Positions 1 to 8,450 of a stretch of 35,848 nt of DNA are shown in pieces. The notes under the pieces are model-generated. The model did no database searches and was not told the DNA's origin. It saw only the letters and a program-made list of their open reading frames with translations. The DNA comes from an uncultured bacterium. Lineage in GTDB: Bacteria > Myxococcota_A > UBA796 > CAJQPC01. Position numbers and translations under genes: made by a program. The first letter of the stretch is position 1, and every line of letters starts with the position of its first letter. The stretch is from assembly GCA_905480105.1 (NCBI GenBank), contig CAJQPC010000012.1, positions 1 to 35,848 on the forward strand, written 5' to 3'.

Positions 1-12
1 GAGGAACTCTCC

Positions 13-582
13 ATGTTTGCCGACAACGACTCTGTTCGTGGCGGAGACGGTGACGGCGCGTTCACCAAGACCAAAGAGGAACTCGACGCCGACCGCATCG
101 ATCTGACCCACGGGCGAGACGACATGACCGCCTTGGGGCAACTTGTCGGGGAACCAGAGACCGAGAACAATGCCAGCGTGAAGATGAACTTCGGCGCTCC
201 ACCGCTCACCAACGACGACGCATCCAAGAAGACCGCAGTCGCAAACCAGATCATGGAGGCACTCTGCAAGGCCTTCGATATTCAGGATGGCCACGGAGGG
301 GGCATGCCCCGGGTCCAGCTCTTGATCGACGGCGCTCCTTCCCATTTCTCCGTGATCTTCCGCAACGCCCGCACGAGTTCCAAAGGAACCGTGCCCGCCC
401 AGGTCCTCATCGCAAACCTGCGCAACCGGCCCTCCACCGAGCATCGCCGCTTGCTAAACAACAGCTTGGCCAATCTGATTGACCGAGCCATGAACATGGC
501 TGCCGAAAACCTCGAGGATGACGACCTTCTCGACGCCTTTCTGGAGACGTGCGTCGGCTACCAAAAGCGCCTGGGCCTCTGA
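13..582 (+). CDS. Hypothetical protein, unknown function
   Basis: I do not recognise this 189-residue protein. A good ribosome binding site (GAGGAA) lies 6 bases before the ATG, so the start is probably real. Residues 1-75 are acidic and low in hydrophobics, as in a disordered N-terminus. Residues about 75-185 look like a folded, helix-rich domain that ends in an acidic run and QKRLGL. There is no signal peptide, membrane segment or Cys motif, so it is probably cytoplasmic. It overlaps the start of the next gene by 34 bases, which suggests co-transcription with it. Its own promoter lies outside the window. Confidence 0.75.
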   Translation: MFADNDSVRGGDGDGAFTKTKEELDADRIDLTHGRDDMTALGQLVGEPETENNASVKMNFGAPPLTNDDASKKTAVANQIMEALCKAFDIQDGHGGGMPRVQLLIDGAPSHFSVIFRNARTSSKGTVPAQVLIANLRNRPSTEHRRLLNNSLANLIDRAMNMAAENLEDDDLLDAFLETCVGYQKRLGL

Positions 583-1496
583 CGCACCGAATCGCCGTAG
601 GCCTACTGGCCACCGCCCTGCTCTTGGGCTTGGCACCAAAGCCCAGTGCCCCTCATCCCCTGGAGCGCACGCCATCTTCGGTGGTGCAGGTCGTCTTGGA
701 CTACCGCGAGGCGCCACTGGCCGAACGAATCGACGCCATCAGCGCCATCTGGCTAGGGCAGCCGTACCAATTAGGTCCCTTGGGAGAGGGCTTAGGGGCT
801 GAGATCGACAGCGATCCAATCACCCGCTACGACGTGTTTGATTGCCTGACCTACGTCGAGGAAGTGATGGCACTGGCCATGTCTCCTGACCCCAAGCGGG
901 CACATGAACTCCGTATGGGAATGCGCTACTCCCAAACGCCGGCCACCTACGAGAACCGCCGCCACTTCATGCTGGCTGAATGGGTTCCAGGCACCCAGCA
1001 GGACGGTTGGATGCGTGACATCACCTCCGAGTTTCCCGACGCGGAACCCCGAAGCAAGACAGTGACCTTGCAGACTTGGGCAGGCTGGAAGACGCGCAAG
1101 GCCTTTCCCCTCTCGGACACACGGCTCCCTGTGGGCACAATGGACTTTCACATCCTCCCTCTCAGCGTCTCCAGCGAGACGCTACGAGCGATCCCCGACG
1201 GCGCAGTAATCTTCACAGTACGGGCCCTGTGGGACCATCTACCCATCGCGATTAGCCACGTCGGCATCAAGGTGCCCGGCGACAGGCCCACCATGCGCCA
1301 CGCCAGCCGCATGGGTCAGCGTGTGGTGCGAGACGACGACCTGAACTGGTACCTCAGGCACTTGGCCACCTACAAGAAATGGCCAGCGGAGGGGCTCATC
1401 GTTCTAATGCCCGTTGAGTTCGGTCCCACTCCTGGGCACTTGGCCAGCTTGAATGCCGCCCAAGCTGCCCAAGGTTTAGGCGAACAGCGCCAGTAG
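549..1496 (+). CDS. DUF1460 / NlpC-P60-like cell-wall amidase, exported
   Basis: Predicted 315-residue exported protein of the DUF1460 family (N-acetylmuramoyl-L-alanine amidase-like, papain/NlpC-P60 fold), likely acting on peptidoglycan in the periplasm. Residues about 13-34 form a hydrophobic signal peptide. The family hallmark DCLTYVEE (candidate nucleophile C99) is followed by SHVGI (H237) and MRHAS (H251), which can supply the catalytic His. The start is GTG; no ATG fits upstream of the signal sequence. It overlaps the preceding gene by 34 bases and its 3' end overlaps the 3' end of the convergent phosphoglucomutase gene by 21 bases. The family call rests on these motifs; the actual substrate is not known. 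Confidence 0.8.
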   Translation: MRRLPKAPGPLTHRIAVGLLATALLLGLAPKPSAPHPLERTPSSVVQVVLDYREAPLAERIDAISAIWLGQPYQLGPLGEGLGAEIDSDPITRYDVFDCLTYVEEVMALAMSPDPKRAHELRMGMRYSQTPATYENRRHFMLAEWVPGTQQDGWMRDITSEFPDAEPRSKTVTLQTWAGWKTRKAFPLSDTRLPVGTMDFHILPLSVSSETLRAIPDGAVIFTVRALWDHLPIAISHVGIKVPGDRPTMRHASRMGQRVVRDDDLNWYLRHLATYKKWPAEGLIVLMPVEFGPTPGHLASLNAAQAAQGLGEQRQ

Positions 1497-3599
1497 CTGC
1501 GCGGCACAACTGGGCTGCTCGGTCTTGACGTAGGCACGCACGGCGTCGGAGACCAACCCACGAGGGTCCTTCCCGTAGTCAGCCAACTTTTCGTCCAACC
1601 ATGCATTCAAGTCGGTCTCCCCAGCACTGAGCTTGGCGACCAGAGCAGGCATCAAGGTCTGGGCCAAGTCCAACTTCTGCTCGACGGGCACCAAGTCGCT
1701 GACTTTGAGCGCCCAACGTGGGAGGAAGAGGCCGACCCGTCCGAGCATCAAGGTGGCGCAGTCCTCAGCCAGGGCCTGACAGGCAGCATCCGCGAGGGGA
1801 ATCTCAGTACTTAGCTTTCCACCTGGTGCACTACCAAGCTCCGCGTAAATCTTATTCTTTGGCTCGGTCCCGCTCGGACGCAGAATGATTCGACCCCCTT
1901 CGAGTTCAAAGATGAGCACGTTCCGGGAGCTTCGGTCCGTATTGGAGACCAAGGCGCCCATGGGGCCTGCCTCATCGAGCAAATCGGTGTATTTAAGCAC
2001 CTTGCGCCCACCGATCTCACTCGGTGGGTCTTGTCGAAAGCTGTCCTGGATCGCATCAATGCGGGCCTTGCCGCTTGCGCCACGCATGACCGTGGAGATC
2101 AAGCGGTTGGAGACGTAGCCCACCTCTACCCAGATTTGATTCAACAGATCCACCAAGGTCTGCCCCTGCACCTTGAGCAAGCTGGCCGCCTCGGCCAGAA
2201 GCACCGCAGCGCCAGCGGCATCCTTGTCTCGGATCTGGGAGGTAACCAACACCCCATGAGATTCCTCGACCCCGATGGTGTAGTCCAAAGCGCTGCCCTT
2301 GAGGTGCTGATAAACCCCGGTCTCCTCAAGACAACGAAGTGCCTCGGCTACGTACTTAAAGCCCACGAGCAAGTCGCCGTGAAACTGAGCGCCCTTGGCC
2401 TGAGCTACCCGGTTTACCAGACTTGAAGTGACCAGGCTCTTCATCACAATGGGGTTGTCACTCGGCGGCGAGGACAGTGCGATCCAAGCAGCGAGCGCGC
2501 CCAACTCATTTCCATTGATAAAGCGCCAAGAACCTTGATGCTTGACTACCAGCCCCAATCGATCGGCGTCTGGATCGCAGGCCATCACCAGGTCGGCATC
2601 CTCGCGCTCGGCCAGGGCGACTGCCCGGTCCATACTCTGAGGTACCTCAGGGTTGGGGATCCCAAAGGGAACGTTGGGAAAGCTACCATCGTGAGCGGCT
2701 TGGGTGGGCTCTAAGATGCATGAAAAACCCGCTCCGCGGAGAACAGGAACCACGGTCGTGTCCCCGGTTCCATGCAGGGCTGTGAACACCACCTTGGCCC
2801 CGCGTGAGGCCACACTGGGCGATTGCCGAGCTTGGGCGATGTTGACGTCCAAGTAGGCTTGGCGCACCGAGGGGGCCAGGATTTGAACCAAGCCCTGTTC
2901 CTTGGCCTGCAGCCAGTCCATCCGCTGCACGGAGGTGACCGTGTTCACAATGTCCACCAACTCTTCGTCGTAGGGGGGGATCTCCTGACCCCCGAGCTGG
3001 TTGTAGATCTTGGCGCCGTTGTCATCCGGAGGGTTGTGGGAGGCGCTGACGTTTAGACCGCCCTTGGTCCCTAAATGCCGGATCGCAAAGGACAATTCCG
3101 GGGTAGAGATGAAGGAGTCGTCCCCCCGATCCAACATGGTGCTCCGCACCCCATTTGCGGCGTAGACACCCGCCGCCAGCTCCGCGAAGTCCCTGGAAGT
3201 GAAGCCCAACACCGGGTTCGGCACGTCCTTGGGGTAGAGCTTGCGCAGGTCCTGGTAGTGACGCACGTCATAGGCGATGACCACAGAGAGTTCCCCCTCG
3301 TGGCGCTGGCGGAGGTACTGGGCATGGCCCTGAACGGAACTGCCGATGGTGTAGGGGTTGATGCGGTTGGGGCCCACGCCAATAGGTCCGCGCCGACCAC
3401 CGGTTCCGAAGGGGATGACCTGGTAGAAGCTATCCAGGAGCAGTTCCCAGCGGCCATCTTGAATCAAGCGGGCGATCAAGGGACGGTAGTCGGCGGTGTT
3501 GGGATCTTGAAGCCAGCGCTCCAAGTGCACCAAGGCAGAATCCACAACGGCCTGGGCCACACCCAAATTTCCAAAGCCTTTCCTGGCTTGGTTCAGCAT
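1476..3599 (-). CDS. Phosphoglucomutase / phosphomannomutase, alpha-D-phosphohexomutase family
   Basis: Interconverts hexose 1- and 6-phosphates in the cytosol, feeding glycogen, LPS or sugar-nucleotide synthesis. The sequence has FGTGGRRG (about 64-71), the phosphoserine loop SASHNP (about 185-190), the metal loop DPDADRLG, the sugar loop GVEESHGV and the phosphate loop RPSGTEPKNK. I moved the start to the internal ATG at 3599, 14 codons inside the ORF, because it has AAGGAG 5 bases upstream; this gives 707 residues. That is longer than the usual 550-600: about 85 residues beyond the last domain are helical and unassigned. It follows three lipoprotein genes on the same strand with a 57-base gap and may share their transcript. 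Choice between Glc and Man substrate cannot be made here. Confidence 0.92.
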   Translation of the reverse strand: MLNQARKGFGNLGVAQAVVDSALVHLERWLQDPNTADYRPLIARLIQDGRWELLLDSFYQVIPFGTGGRRGPIGVGPNRINPYTIGSSVQGHAQYLRQRHEGELSVVIAYDVRHYQDLRKLYPKDVPNPVLGFTSRDFAELAAGVYAANGVRSTMLDRGDDSFISTPELSFAIRHLGTKGGLNVSASHNPPDDNGAKIYNQLGGQEIPPYDEELVDIVNTVTSVQRMDWLQAKEQGLVQILAPSVRQAYLDVNIAQARQSPSVASRGAKVVFTALHGTGDTTVVPVLRGAGFSCILEPTQAAHDGSFPNVPFGIPNPEVPQSMDRAVALAEREDADLVMACDPDADRLGLVVKHQGSWRFINGNELGALAAWIALSSPPSDNPIVMKSLVTSSLVNRVAQAKGAQFHGDLLVGFKYVAEALRCLEETGVYQHLKGSALDYTIGVEESHGVLVTSQIRDKDAAGAAVLLAEAASLLKVQGQTLVDLLNQIWVEVGYVSNRLISTVMRGASGKARIDAIQDSFRQDPPSEIGGRKVLKYTDLLDEAGPMGALVSNTDRSSRNVLIFELEGGRIILRPSGTEPKNKIYAELGSAPGGKLSTEIPLADAACQALAEDCATLMLGRVGLFLPRWALKVSDLVPVEQKLDLAQTLMPALVAKLSAGETDLNAWLDEKLADYGKDPRGLVSDAVRAYVKTEQPSCAAQLLALFA

Positions 3600-3656
3600 C
3601 CGTACTCCTTGCCCGAGAGGGCCTTGCCCACAACGAGCCATTCGTTTGAGGGGATC

Positions 3657-5273
3657 TTACTCCCCAAAGACCTCTGCGCGCAGGCCGCCCACCGCCACAG
3701 TGTTCTCCTGCGTCCAGGTTGACACCACACCCACCGAGCCCAGGATGTCCTGGTAATGGTGACTGTCTGCATGGATGACACGAACATCCCATTGGGTTTT
3801 GCCCAGACTCATGGCCGGGTCCCCAGCCAAGCTCGCAGCCTGCTCCCCTGGGGGCATCAGGACCTCGCGCAGGGCACCGTTGGCGCTCTGAACAAAAGCC
3901 CGAACGTACACAGCCTCGGGGTCGGTGCTCAGTGAGAACTCTCCAGTCCCCGCACTCAGTCCCCCATGGCTGGGTGCTTGCACCCAGTCGGGAAGCACCG
4001 CCTCTCCGGAAATCACGGGAGCCATGGTCATTGAGCGTCCCGATCCACTGCCTGCTCCACCCTGCTCGTGCCAGGCCACGACCACTTGCCCTGGGTTCGT
4101 CAGGGGCGAGGGGATTCGCAACTGGCCACTGCCCGTAGCCAAGCCTTGCAGTAGCCAGCCGCTCTCACTGGCCCCATACAAGAGCACCAAGCTGCTCTCC
4201 GGGGCGTCTGGCACGGTGACCCAGACCTGATCTTCGGCCAGCCCCGAGGGCGTGATGGCCACGGTGCCATCGCCTGCCACAGTGGCACTCTCATCCAGAC
4301 GCATGGTGGGCTCCCAGGCTTCCAGCAGCGCGCCGACCTGGCCGAAGTTGTCCACCCCTGAGCTGAGATCGGAGATCGGCAAGGTGCCCGCCATGGTCCA
4401 GACCTGGGTCTGCGCCTGGGTGGTGGCCAGGGCGATCTCTGAGGCGTGCTCGTCGATTGCCAGGTTCTCCGGCAGCTCCACGCTGGCCCCGAAGATGGTC
4501 ACCTCGCGGTTGGACCGAATCAAGTCCAGCTCAGAGACCAGAACCGGCGAGCCGCCAAGCGCGGTGCCCGACAAGGACAACCTGAGCTCGTCCGGATCCG
4601 CCTTGTCCAACGCCGAGAAGTCCACACTGGCACTCAGCTCAGCTGGCGGCAAGATACTGTCTATGTGAGACAAAGTCAGCAAGACACGACGAGAGACCAC
4701 ACCGTAGACGGTCTGGGGCACAAAGTCAGCATCCTGGGCAAAGACGGTAAAGGACACAGGGCCACCCGTCTCGGTGGGCAACTCGATCGCACCGTACTCG
4801 TCAGCGATCAGCTTCTCCCCCTGCCAGATCACCCGGGCACCGGGCACACCTTGGGTGTCTTGGTCGCTGACCTGAAGATGCAGCGTGTGGGTGTCCTCGA
4901 TCTCAATGAGCGACTCCCCCACTACACCATCCAGCTCAGCGCTCACCACCACACTGCCTGCCTGGAGTGCGCGAACCGTGAGTCCGTCTACCGAGAGCGC
5001 AGCGTCTCCACTGCTCAGCTCCAGCTCAGGGAGCCCCTCCCGGTGGCCGTCGCTGTAGACGCCCACCGCACGCAGCACCATCTCTGCGCCAGGCTCCACG
5101 CTGATGCGCTGGGGGTAGAGCTCAATGCTCTCCAGCACCACCTCTTCGGCCGTGTCCACCCACTCGCTGTCCACAGCAATGGGGTCGTGCTCACTGTCCG
5201 TTGTTGTGGACTCAGCGCTGCAAGCGACCAGCCCCGGAAGCATCACTCCGAAAATCGCAATCCCAAAACCCAT
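3657..5273 (-). CDS. Large lipoprotein with bacterial Ig-like (BIG2) domain
   Basis: 538-residue surface or periplasmic lipoprotein. The start at 5273 is preceded by GGGAGGGAG and gives a short signal peptide ending in the lipobox LVAC; the longer upstream ORF is not needed. After an acidic Ser/Thr linker (about 20-45) comes a BIG2-type Ig domain (IELYPQRISVEPG to about 125), then a region resembling a beta-sandwich with GVPGARVIW and a YGAIELP turn, typical of carboxypeptidase-regulatory-like domains. The remainder is beta-rich and unassigned. Its start overlaps the 3' end of the preceding lipoprotein gene by 31 bases. The role is unknown; adhesion or surface structure is a guess from the Ig fold. 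Confidence 0.78.
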   Translation of the reverse strand: MGFGIAIFGVMLPGLVACSAESTTTDSEHDPIAVDSEWVDTAEEVVLESIELYPQRISVEPGAEMVLRAVGVYSDGHREGLPELELSSGDAALSVDGLTVRALQAGSVVVSAELDGVVGESLIEIEDTHTLHLQVSDQDTQGVPGARVIWQGEKLIADEYGAIELPTETGGPVSFTVFAQDADFVPQTVYGVVSRRVLLTLSHIDSILPPAELSASVDFSALDKADPDELRLSLSGTALGGSPVLVSELDLIRSNREVTIFGASVELPENLAIDEHASEIALATTQAQTQVWTMAGTLPISDLSSGVDNFGQVGALLEAWEPTMRLDESATVAGDGTVAITPSGLAEDQVWVTVPDAPESSLVLLYGASESGWLLQGLATGSGQLRIPSPLTNPGQVVVAWHEQGGAGSGSGRSMTMAPVISGEAVLPDWVQAPSHGGLSAGTGEFSLSTDPEAVYVRAFVQSANGALREVLMPPGEQAASLAGDPAMSLGKTQWDVRVIHADSHHYQDILGSVGVVSTWTQENTVAVGGLRAEVFGE

Positions 5274-5662
5274 GCTCCCTCCCCAGAGGAGAAACTCCCC
5301 GCGCTCTGGCAAGGCATACAGGGCACAAGCCCAGTGTCCTGACCCGCTTCGTTGGCGGCCAAGCAGTCGAGCTGCTCCCCCACTACAAAATCCTGGTCCA
5401 CCACGCCTTGCCATTGGGCCAAGACCCCCTCGGGCGTGATGGCCTCGACGACGACAAGTGGCGCGGCCATGTCAGCAGGCAGCCCAGTGACCGCATACAG
5501 ACCATCAAATCGCGCGCCGAAAGCCTGGCTTCCAGACTCTTGAACACAAACCCGCACCCGCTCGGAGGTGTCGGGGACACGACCGGGCAGCTCCAACAGG
5601 CGTTCTACGGGACGGTAGTCGGTCTGACCACAACCCAACAGAGCGAGGACTACTCCTCCCAC
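5243..5662 (-). CDS. Small putative lipoprotein
   Basis: 139 residues from a GTG at 5662. That start places a short hydrophobic stretch directly before the lipobox LALLGC, so I prefer it to the longer ORF start at 5740, which would sit inside the preceding gene. The start overlaps the stop of the upstream lipoprotein gene by 13 bases, and the stop overlaps the next lipoprotein gene by 31, so translation of the three is probably coupled. The mature part is beta-rich, with five Cys including a CMPC motif near the C-terminus. No family recognised. The GTG has no clear ribosome binding site of its own, so the exact start is uncertain. Confidence 0.6.
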   Translation of the reverse strand: MGGVVLALLGCGQTDYRPVERLLELPGRVPDTSERVRVCVQESGSQAFGARFDGLYAVTGLPADMAAPLVVVEAITPEGVLAQWQGVVDQDFVVGEQLDCLAANEAGQDTGLVPCMPCQSAGSFSSGEGAWVLGLRFSE

Positions 5663-6357
5663 TTGGCCGTTGCCAGAATCCACTGGTCTGCATCGCCGGT
5701 GAGCTGGAACCAGCTCAATCCGTAGCGCGGCGCGGTCCAAAACTCACCGGAAATGGGAGAGCCAGCGCTCATGTCGCCGTCGCCATCGTCCAAGACAATG
5801 TGAAGACAGGTCCAGGTGTTGTCACCACCAACCCAGTCGTTGGCACAGGCTGCCGTGGACTCGAAGGTGGCGGTCCAGGTGGCTCCACCGGTTTCGGTGA
5901 CGATGGACTCCCCAGGAATCATGCGGCGATCACCCAGCTGGATAGGCGGGTCAAAAGCCACGCTGTTGCTCTCGTCCCCCTCCTCCTCGGTGGAGGAGTC
6001 GGAGGTGTCACCCGAGTCCCCGGTATCGTTTTCTTCGACGGGGTCCGAAAAGAACGTGTAGCCGTAGATGCGCACACCCGCGATCGGATCACTGGCCCAA
6101 TCAATGCTGTACAGCAAGGTGGAGGGCTGGTTGTTGTTGGGGTCCGTCTGCCAGTACTCCAAGGTCTTCACGACCACGTTTTCTTCGGTACGCTCACCCG
6201 CCATTTCCACGAAGATCTTGTGCTCTTCCGCGGAATTCGTGTAGAGCCAGCTACGTTCCGAGCCGTCCAACGGGAAATGGTCCACCATGTCGTAGCCGGA
6301 GTAACCCGGGCCTTCGGGGGTGCAGCCGGTCAGGGCGATCAAGAGGCTGATGTGCAT
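5650..6357 (-). CDS. Putative lipoprotein with acidic Asp/Ser/Thr linker
   Basis: 235-residue predicted lipoprotein. The ATG has a strong site GGAGGAG 4 bases upstream and opens MHISLLIALTGC, a very short signal peptide with lipobox LTGC. Residues about 20-110 and 145-235 look like two beta-rich parts joined by a low-complexity linker rich in Asp, Ser, Thr and Glu (for example DTGDSGDTSD). Such linkers are common in myxobacterial-type lipoproteins. It is the first gene of the minus-strand lipoprotein set and is divergent from the HAD gene, with 77 bases between them for both promoters. No function recognised. Confidence 0.75.
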   Translation of the reverse strand: MHISLLIALTGCTPEGPGYSGYDMVDHFPLDGSERSWLYTNSAEEHKIFVEMAGERTEENVVVKTLEYWQTDPNNNQPSTLLYSIDWASDPIAGVRIYGYTFFSDPVEENDTGDSGDTSDSSTEEEGDESNSVAFDPPIQLGDRRMIPGESIVTETGGATWTATFESTAACANDWVGGDNTWTCLHIVLDDGDGDMSAGSPISGEFWTAPRYGLSWFQLTGDADQWILATAKWEE

Positions 6358-6434
6358 GTCTCCTCCAGGAGCGTGCTAGAAGTCTTTCGCATACACACGT
6401 AGCACCGCTGAGAGGCGAGGAGCAAGCCAAGACC

Positions 6435-7076
6435 ATGACCACGGGCCCCCTCAGCCAACTGGACATCCGCGCGATCACCTTCGACGTGGACGGAACCCTC
6501 TACGATCTCAATCTTCAGAAGCTGCGATTGGCGCCCTATCTTCTGCGACATCCGCTGATCCTGTCTCGTTACAATCAAGTCGTGGACAGCATGCGTCACG
6601 AGAAGCATCGGGACATGCGCGGTGCGATCTGCGCGCGTTTGGGCGAAGAAGTCGGCAGCACCCCGCTCCGGGTCAAACAGGTCGTTGACGGGGTAATCCA
6701 CGGCTCCTGGCCTGCGGGCTTTGGCAAACGCACCCCCTGGCCCGAGATGGCAAAGGTCTTGGCGAAGCTCGACGCAGCCGGGCTGCCCCGCGCAGTAATC
6801 TCCGACTACTCAAGCGATCTGAAACTGGAGCGTATGGGCCTGAATCACGGCTGGGCAGCGGTTGTCGACTGTGAGCGTCTGGGTGCAATGAAACCACACC
6901 CCGACGGACTACTGGCCGCCGCCGAGCAGATGGGGATCGCCCCAGAGCACGTGTTGCACATCGGCGATCGACCCGAGCTGGACGAGAAGATGGCCCACGC
7001 AGCTGGCGCCCACTGCCTGATCCTTGGCCGTGACATGCGCCGAATGCGCCAACTCCCGGAGATGCTGCTGAAATGA
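6435..7076 (+). CDS. HAD-superfamily hydrolase
   Basis: 213-residue cytosolic phosphatase-like protein of the haloacid dehalogenase superfamily. Motif I is FDVDGT (nucleophile D17, acid/base D19), motif II lies near VISDYSS, motif III is the Lys in MKPHPDG, and motif IV is HIGDRPELDEKMA, which carries the Mg-binding acids. The helical segment between motifs I and II fits a C1-type cap. Substrate cannot be told from sequence. GAGGAG lies about 12 bases before the ATG. Its stop overlaps the start of the next gene in ATGA, so the two are translationally coupled. Confidence 0.88.
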   Translation: MTTGPLSQLDIRAITFDVDGTLYDLNLQKLRLAPYLLRHPLILSRYNQVVDSMRHEKHRDMRGAICARLGEEVGSTPLRVKQVVDGVIHGSWPAGFGKRTPWPEMAKVLAKLDAAGLPRAVISDYSSDLKLERMGLNHGWAAVVDCERLGAMKPHPDGLLAAAEQMGIAPEHVLHIGDRPELDEKMAHAAGAHCLILGRDMRRMRQLPEMLLK

Positions 7077-7588
7077 GCGACCCTTTTCGCAACTTAAATG
7101 CCCTATACGAAAAAGTTAAGGTCCACTCCGATCGCGTCATGGACGCCTACTCCGGCAAGTTTCAGTGTCGGCGGGGATGCAGCGACTGCTGCTCCAGCGA
7201 CCGCAGCGTGAGCGCCGTAGAATACGCCAACGTGGCCCAAGCCCTCTCGGAGGTTTCGGAGAAGACCCTCTCCAGACTCAAGAGCCAGCCCCGTTCCAAG
7301 AAGCGCTGCTCAATGCTCCTGGATGGGGCCTGCTCCGTCTACAAGGCCAGACCTCTGATCTGCCGCAGCCACGGGCTTCCATTGGTGCTGGACCGCTCCA
7401 AGGGCCGCCAAATAGTGGACGTATGTCCCCTGAACTTCAAGGACGGCTCTCTTGGCACCCTGCCACCAGAAGATCTGCTCGCCCAAGGTACCGTGGACAG
7501 CATTCTGGTCGCGGTGAACGCCTTGTACTGCCAAGAGGAGAACGGAGAACCCCGCAAGCGACGCCAGCTGGCCTCGCTCTTGGAATGA
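7073..7588 (+). CDS. YkgJ-family cysteine cluster protein
   Basis: 171 residues. The family is known as a putative zinc- or iron-chelating domain (formerly UPF0153). Visible metal-ligand Cys are in CRRGCSDCC (C32, C36, C39, C40) and further on C79, C87, C97 in RPLICRSHG, and C118. RPxxCR is the family signature. The family is of unclear function, with links proposed to Fe-S or metal-dependent modification. It overlaps the HAD gene by 4 bases. No signal peptide, so probably cytoplasmic. Confidence 0.85.
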   Translation: MSDPFRNLNALYEKVKVHSDRVMDAYSGKFQCRRGCSDCCSSDRSVSAVEYANVAQALSEVSEKTLSRLKSQPRSKKRCSMLLDGACSVYKARPLICRSHGLPLVLDRSKGRQIVDVCPLNFKDGSLGTLPPEDLLAQGTVDSILVAVNALYCQEENGEPRKRRQLASLLE

Positions 7589-7633
7589 AGAATTCTCGGT
7601 TTTTTCTAAACACCCGATTCGATGAGCCGAAAA

Positions 7634-7639
7634 GATAAT
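7634..7639 (+). promoter_or_regulatory. Possible -10 box upstream of lipoprotein gene
   Basis: GATAAT matches the sigma-70 -10 consensus at 5 of 6 positions in an AT-rich patch, but no good -35 lies 16-18 bases upstream. If used, it would give a leader of about 95 bases containing the two hairpins described below. Confidence 0.25.
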
Positions 7640-7692
7640 TGGACCCGTTCGGCGATCCCCCCCTCATGGCTTTGCCCCTTCCTTCCGATTCA

Positions 7693-7721
7693 AGTTCTGT
7701 AAGCCGGAACTGACCGGTCAG
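7693..7721 (+). promoter_or_regulatory. Tandem inverted repeats in lipoprotein gene leader
   Basis: AGTTCTG-TAAGC-CGGAACT can form a 7-bp stem (one G-U) with a 5-base loop. It is followed directly by the perfect 12-base palindrome CTGACCGGTCAG. Both sit just before the ribosome binding site GGAAGGAG of the lipoprotein gene. The palindrome could be a dimeric-repressor operator and the stem a leader structure; which, if either, is inference. Confidence 0.35.
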
Positions 7722-7740
7722 ATATCAGGAAGGAGAAGTC

Positions 7741-8364
7741 ATGAAGCGCGTTCTGAGTACGATGGTGACCATGGCCACAGGATCATTGACGGGCCCCGCC
7801 ATTATGGTTCTGCCCATGTTGGTCGCCTGCGGCGAAGTCGAGATTCCATTTGTCGCACCGGTGGTCATTGAGGTTCCTGAACTACCTCAAGCTGACGCCG
7901 ACGGGCTCATCCACTACAGCGACGCCAGCGAGATGAAGAGCTTGGACGAACTCCGCGCCGAGGTCCCTGCCGAAATCTCCGATATCCGCGAGTTCACCTT
8001 GACTGGCATGGCACTCCGGGACCCTGAGATCATGGTTTACCGTGGAGGCACTGGCGGCGAAGACGAGCTGGTCCAAGAGACCGTGATGCTCGCTGACATG
8101 GTTCACGAAATACGGATTTTCATCTCCGCCGATCAAGAGCGCAGCGATGACGACGTGCTGCTCGCTGTGCTCAGCGATTTTGACCCGGGCAACGAGCTTC
8201 ACGAGGCCGTGGTGACCGAAGCGGCTCAGATGTCCCGCTACGAGGAGGGCGGCTTTGCCCTCATCACCGAAGCGGACTTCCTGGAAGTACCACCAGCGGC
8301 CATGACCCTTGAGATGACCTTGCGCGGACTTGCGCTGGTCGACCCCCTGGGCAGCGACGAGTAG
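7741..8364 (+). CDS. Putative lipoprotein, unknown function
   Basis: 207 residues. AGGAGAAGTC places a strong ribosome binding site ahead of the ATG. The long signal sequence ends in the lipobox LVAC (about residue 30). The mature protein is acidic, with beta-rich segments of the kind seen in secreted cell-surface lipoproteins (for example FTLTGMAL and MTLEMTLRGLAL at the two ends of the domain). No family recognised. It stands alone, with its own leader and a terminator about 65 bases after the stop. Confidence 0.75.
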   Translation: MKRVLSTMVTMATGSLTGPAIMVLPMLVACGEVEIPFVAPVVIEVPELPQADADGLIHYSDASEMKSLDELRAEVPAEISDIREFTLTGMALRDPEIMVYRGGTGGEDELVQETVMLADMVHEIRIFISADQERSDDDVLLAVLSDFDPGNELHEAVVTEAAQMSRYEEGGFALITEADFLEVPPAAMTLEMTLRGLALVDPLGSDE

Positions 8365-8429
8365 CCCCAACCGTGTGTGTGGATTCTGCGGTCCTCTTTT
8401 CCTCTTTCGCCACAGAGTTCATTGAGAAT

Positions 8430-8448
8430 CCCTGTTCGCAGGGCTTTT
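8430..8448 (+). terminator. Intrinsic terminator after lipoprotein gene
   Basis: CCCTG-TTCG-CAGGG forms a 5-bp GC-rich stem closed by a stable UUCG-type tetraloop, followed by C and four T. It ends the plus-strand lipoprotein transcript. Confidence 0.65.
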
Positions 8449-8450
8449 AA

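Noticed and set aside
4446-5342. 298-residue plus-strand ORF
   Set aside because: Antisense to two lipoprotein genes with good signal peptides and ribosome binding sites; its translation has no domain-like pattern.
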